Shown piece after piece: positions 8,014 to 10,426 of a DNA stretch of 10,426 bases. The position numbers and the translations under genes were made by a program. The notes beneath the pieces are model-generated. The model was given only the letters and a program-made list of their open reading frames with translations. It ran no database searches and was not told where the DNA came from. The stretch comes from Azonexus sp. (lineage in GTDB: Bacteria > Pseudomonadota > Gammaproteobacteria > Burkholderiales > Rhodocyclaceae), in assembly GCA_030697085.1 (NCBI GenBank), contig JAUYQT010000564.1:1-10426 (forward strand), given 5' to 3'. Every line of letters begins with the position of its first letter. Within the stretch, counting starts at the first letter, position 1.

Positions 8014-10083
8014 TTAGCCGGCCGGGTCAATGCTGGCAGGCTGGCGAGGCGGCAAAATAAAGCTGCGCGGTTGTTGGCGAAAGCGGCGGCCGATGGCGTT
8101 GAAGAGCGGCCCCCAATGTGCAAAAGCAATGTTGCGGGCGCCCAGCGCGGTACGGAGCGCCAGCGCAAAACTGACCGCCAGATTGGTCAGGCCGATCAGC
8201 GCCACGCCGAGCGCAGCCCAGAGAAGCGCGTTGAGTGGCAGCACAAACTGGAAGCCGATCAGTGCATAGCCCAGATTGGCCGACGAAAAAGCAATGTGGC
8301 GGATGTCGAGCGGCAGGCCGAGGATCGTGCCGATGACGCCGGTCGAGCCGAGCATGCAGCCAAAAAGAAAATTACCCATGATGCCGCCCAGATGCTCCTG
8401 GATATAGAGGCCAAAATTTCTCGCCCGTTCCTCACCCAGCAGTTTGCGTAGCCAGTGCAGGCGGGCCAGGCGTGGCCCGACGTTGGCATAGGCGGCGCGG
8501 TTATCGAAATAGCCGGTAATCAGACCGGAAAGAAAGAGAAAAAATCCCGCGATGGCGGCATGCGGAATAGCCCAGCTGATCGGGTCGAGATCGGCCAGCA
8601 GTTGGGCGCCCTTGTCGAGGCTGATGATCGGCGTGCCGGCCAGGTAGCTCAGGCTGAAGCCGATGGCGATGGCGATCGGCAGCGCGACCATGACATTGCC
8701 GGTGATGGCCGCGAGCTGGCTGCGCGAAACGGCGGCGACGACATCAACCAGGCGCTCGACATCGGCGCTGCGTGTGGGCTTGAGGTCCCCGAGCAGGCCG
8801 GCTAGCGTTTGCGCCGTCATCGCCGGCTGCTTGGTGGCCACGGTCAGGCCGAGCAGGTAGATCAATACAAAGCCGAGGCCGTAAATCAGGCTGAACAGGA
8901 AGGCTTCAATAAAAAGCGGCGCCTGCAGTGCGGCGGTCGAAATTTTGAGCAGCGCCATGACGCCAATCAGCACACCGGCACCGGCGGCGGAGCGCCACAT
9001 CCGGTGATAATCGCTTTTTGTCTCGCAGATGTAACGCTCGCCCGAGCGCGCCGCATTTTCAGTAACGCGCACGGCGAGCAGATGGGAGAGCTGGCTCATG
9101 TAATTGCGCAGGCTATTGCGCCGGTTTTCAGCGGCAAAGGCGGCTCGTGCAAACTCGGCCCAGGCGGTAATGGCCTCAGTTCTTGCGGTCGACTGCAAAC
9201 TGGCCAGCAAAATGAACACTAGTTCCTGCAGGCGCGCGATGCTCTGCTCGCTACGCGTCAAAATATAGGAAAGATGCAGGCTGGTACCCACCGTCATGGC
9301 TCGTTTGCGTATGCGCTGCAAGGTCTCGCGGCATTGCTCGGCAATCACCTGTAACTGGCGGCCGTCATCCGCCGCGGCGAGTTCAGCATCGTTGAGCGCA
9401 ACGCGGAAGGCGTGAGTGAAGAGCGTTGCTTCGGCGGAAAGCGCGATAAAGCGCGGCGTGTGATCGTCAAAATCGGGTGAAATCCGCATTAGTTCACCTT
9501 CCACCCCCAGGCCGCTAACGCGGTGAGCGAGCAGAACGACGGCATCGAGCATCTGCTCCTGAATACTGCGCCAGTCGATATTGCGCAACTCCTCCGCCGG
9601 GGCAACCAGCGCCCAGAAACGTTGCGTGTATTCAGGGGGAATTTGCTCCAGCCACTGCCAGTCATCGGACCGGTCGTAAATGACATGCAGGCAGTCTTTC
9701 AATCGCCGCTCATCAGGCACCTCGGGCAGCAGGCGATTGCTGAGAATGCGCCACCACTCAGAGAAAAACCCCGTGCCGGGCAGCATGCCGCTATCGGTAA
9801 AAAAGGTCACCAGACGCCGGCTGGCAATGAAATGCACCAGGTGGGTGCGGAAGGCGGCGGCGAGTTTGGCATCGCTTTCCAGGTGCTGGAGCATCGCCGC
9901 GTAGCGCTCGACAAAGCCCGGTTCAGTGGCCGATTTGGGGCGCAAATACGCAACCAGCCGGCGTGTCAGCTCCAGTGAATCGGCATTTGGGTCGTGGTAA
10001 GCGGCAAGCGTAGCGGCCAGTTGGTCGCCCAAGGGGGCCGGCTTGCCGAGTAGCCAGCGGAGAAATTTGTTATTTTGAGTCAT
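8014..10083 (-). CDS. COG4389/PF10136-family polytopic membrane protein ('site-specific recombinase' by family name)
   Basis: This 689-residue protein belongs to the family usually labelled 'site-specific recombinase' (Gcr-like), as recalled from its conserved motifs: TDSGMLPGTGFF (96-107), DDWQWLEQIP (140-149), TKQPAMTAQ (417-425), GNFLFGCMLG (570-579) and DIRHIAFSSANLGYAL (593-608). The first 350 residues are soluble, probably helical and rich in Arg/Glu/Leu. From about 363 to 645 there are about seven hydrophobic segments (near 363-383, 390-413, 458-481, 503-524, 567-590, 603-620, 622-645). I see neither the Ser-recombinase catalytic core nor a Tyr-recombinase R-H-R-Y pattern, so a DNA recombination role is doubtful. 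It is the first gene of the minus-strand run, with 9 or 27 nt to tamA, so an envelope role together with TAM is a reasonable inference. The ATG at 10083 is the only sensible start; no Shine-Dalgarno is visible upstream. Family call strong, function unknown. Confidence 0.85.
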   Translation of the reverse strand: MTQNNKFLRWLLGKPAPLGDQLAATLAAYHDPNADSLELTRRLVAYLRPKSATEPGFVERYAAMLQHLESDAKLAAAFRTHLVHFIASRRLVTFFTDSGMLPGTGFFSEWWRILSNRLLPEVPDERRLKDCLHVIYDRSDDWQWLEQIPPEYTQRFWALVAPAEELRNIDWRSIQEQMLDAVVLLAHRVSGLGVEGELMRISPDFDDHTPRFIALSAEATLFTHAFRVALNDAELAAADDGRQLQVIAEQCRETLQRIRKRAMTVGTSLHLSYILTRSEQSIARLQELVFILLASLQSTARTEAITAWAEFARAAFAAENRRNSLRNYMSQLSHLLAVRVTENAARSGERYICETKSDYHRMWRSAAGAGVLIGVMALLKISTAALQAPLFIEAFLFSLIYGLGFVLIYLLGLTVATKQPAMTAQTLAGLLGDLKPTRSADVERLVDVVAAVSRSQLAAITGNVMVALPIAIAIGFSLSYLAGTPIISLDKGAQLLADLDPISWAIPHAAIAGFFLFLSGLITGYFDNRAAYANVGPRLARLHWLRKLLGEERARNFGLYIQEHLGGIMGNFLFGCMLGSTGVIGTILGLPLDIRHIAFSSANLGYALIGFQFVLPLNALLWAALGVALIGLTNLAVSFALALRTALGARNIAFAHWGPLFNAIGRRFRQQPRSFILPPRQPASIDPAG

Positions 10084-10190
10084 TCGGTTCTGTGGGGTAA
10101 TGCGCTGTTATCGGTGGCTATATTAGTTGAGAGACACCGAAAAATTGGATTTGAATGACGCTGGCCGGCGCTCAAGTCGAGTAATTTCTA

Positions 10191-10218
10191 TTAAAATCGC
10201 GCCCGCTCAAACTACAAT
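10191..10218 (+). promoter_or_regulatory. Candidate sigma70 promoter of the OmpA-family gene
   Basis: TTAAAA (10191-10196, 4 of 6 to consensus) and TACAAT (10213-10218, 5 of 6) are separated by 16 bp. Transcription would start near 10225, leaving a leader of about 30 nt that contains the ribosome-binding site. Sequence-based only. Confidence 0.5.
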
Positions 10219-10239
10219 ACCCTGTCTTAAATTTTCCCC

Positions 10240-10244
10240 AGGAA
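10240..10244 (+). promoter_or_regulatory. Shine-Dalgarno AGGAA of the OmpA-family gene
   Basis: AGGAA lies 9 nt ahead of the ATG at 10254. It is the only clear Shine-Dalgarno in front of any of the five gene starts in the window and fixes this start, which is also supported by the signal peptide that follows. Confidence 0.75.
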
Positions 10245-10253
10245 TTTTCCATT

Positions 10254-10426
10254 ATGAATATCATTAAATCCTCATTGGTTCTGGCACTGGTTGCCGGTAT
10301 CGGCTTCGGCGCCAGCATTGCCCAGGCGCAAGAACGTGTTTACCTGATCGACCAACGCGACGTCGTGGCCAAGAGCGGCACCGGCCTGTGCTGGCGCACG
10401 GGCTACTGGACCCCGGCCGCTGCTGC
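10254..10426 (+). CDS. OmpA-family outer-membrane protein, N-terminal fragment (3' end outside window)
   Basis: Only the first 57 residues are present. They form a clear Sec signal peptide: MNIIK, then a hydrophobic core (SLVLALVAGIGFGAS), with predicted cleavage after Ala25 in IAQA-QERVYL. The mature start has QRDVVAKSGTGLCWRTGYWTPAAA. The G-x-C-W-R-T-G-Y-W-T-P segment is typical of betaproteobacterial OmpA-family proteins that end in a peptidoglycan-binding OmpA C-terminal domain; that domain would lie beyond the window. Such proteins tie the outer membrane to peptidoglycan and are usually abundant, which fits the strong ribosome site and promoter. It is divergent from the tam operon. Confidence 0.85.
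   Translation, partial: MNIIKSSLVLALVAGIGFGASIAQAQERVYLIDQRDVVAKSGTGLCWRTGYWTPAAA

Larger units (their letters stand above)
10084..10253. promoter_or_regulatory. Divergent intergenic region between the tam operon and the OmpA-family gene
   Basis: This 170-bp AT-richer stretch must hold the promoters of both flanking units. The plus-strand promoter and ribosome site are listed separately. For the minus strand the best -10 I can see is TAATAT (plus positions 10120-10125), 36 nt before the ATG, but no convincing -35 accompanies it. No clear operator palindrome or riboswitch-like structure is visible. Confidence 0.45.

Noticed and set aside
7437..8060. 207-codon open frame on the plus strand across the start of tamA
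   Set aside because: It covers the tamA signal peptide and POTRA coding region in antisense; composition is that of a shadow frame.
8014..10083. Mobile element or integron linked to the 'site-specific recombinase' family gene
   Set aside because: No terminal inverted repeats, attachment-site duplications, tRNA or cargo genes are seen; the gene sits in a compact housekeeping envelope operon.

Overview
The window looks like ordinary chromosomal DNA of a Gram-negative bacterium, most likely a betaproteobacterium of the Rhodocyclales (Dechloromonas/Azonexus-like). The evidence is high GC with strong third-position bias, a complete TamA/TamB pair, a COG4389-type membrane protein that is mainly betaproteobacterial, and an OmpA-family gene with the betaproteobacterial 'GLCWRTGYWTP' N-terminus. 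The lineage rests on family resemblance recalled from memory; no search was run. I see no mobile element, tRNA, rRNA or CRISPR array.

Layout. Positions 1-620 (+) hold the C-terminal third of a P2-type cation ATPase whose M5-M6 ion site resembles animal Na,K-ATPase. A 118-bp gap (621-738) has a weak terminator hairpin and a plausible promoter. Positions 739-2451 (+) encode a complete YbaL-type CPA2 antiporter with a cytoplasmic TrkA-N domain. A 170-bp convergent gap (2452-2621) carries a hairpin plus T-tract serving the minus-strand operon. Positions 10083 down to 2622 (-) form a tightly packed three-gene run: a COG4389/'site-specific recombinase' family membrane protein, tamA and tamB. The tamA-tamB gap is 1 nt; the gap before tamA is 9 or 27 nt depending on start choice. 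A 170-bp divergent region (10084-10253) follows, then the start of an OmpA-family gene (+) that runs off the window.

How the genes work together. The left part concerns monovalent cation and proton handling at the inner membrane (ATPase and antiporter, probably separate transcripts). The right part concerns the envelope: TamA (outer-membrane Omp85 barrel) and TamB (periplasm-spanning AsmA-like protein) form the translocation and assembly module, and an OmpA-family outer-membrane protein is transcribed divergently. The most interesting point is that the gene heading the tam operon belongs to a family usually labelled a site-specific recombinase, yet it looks like a polytopic membrane protein with no visible recombinase signature. 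Its position suggests an envelope function linked to TAM. I found no wholly new system here.
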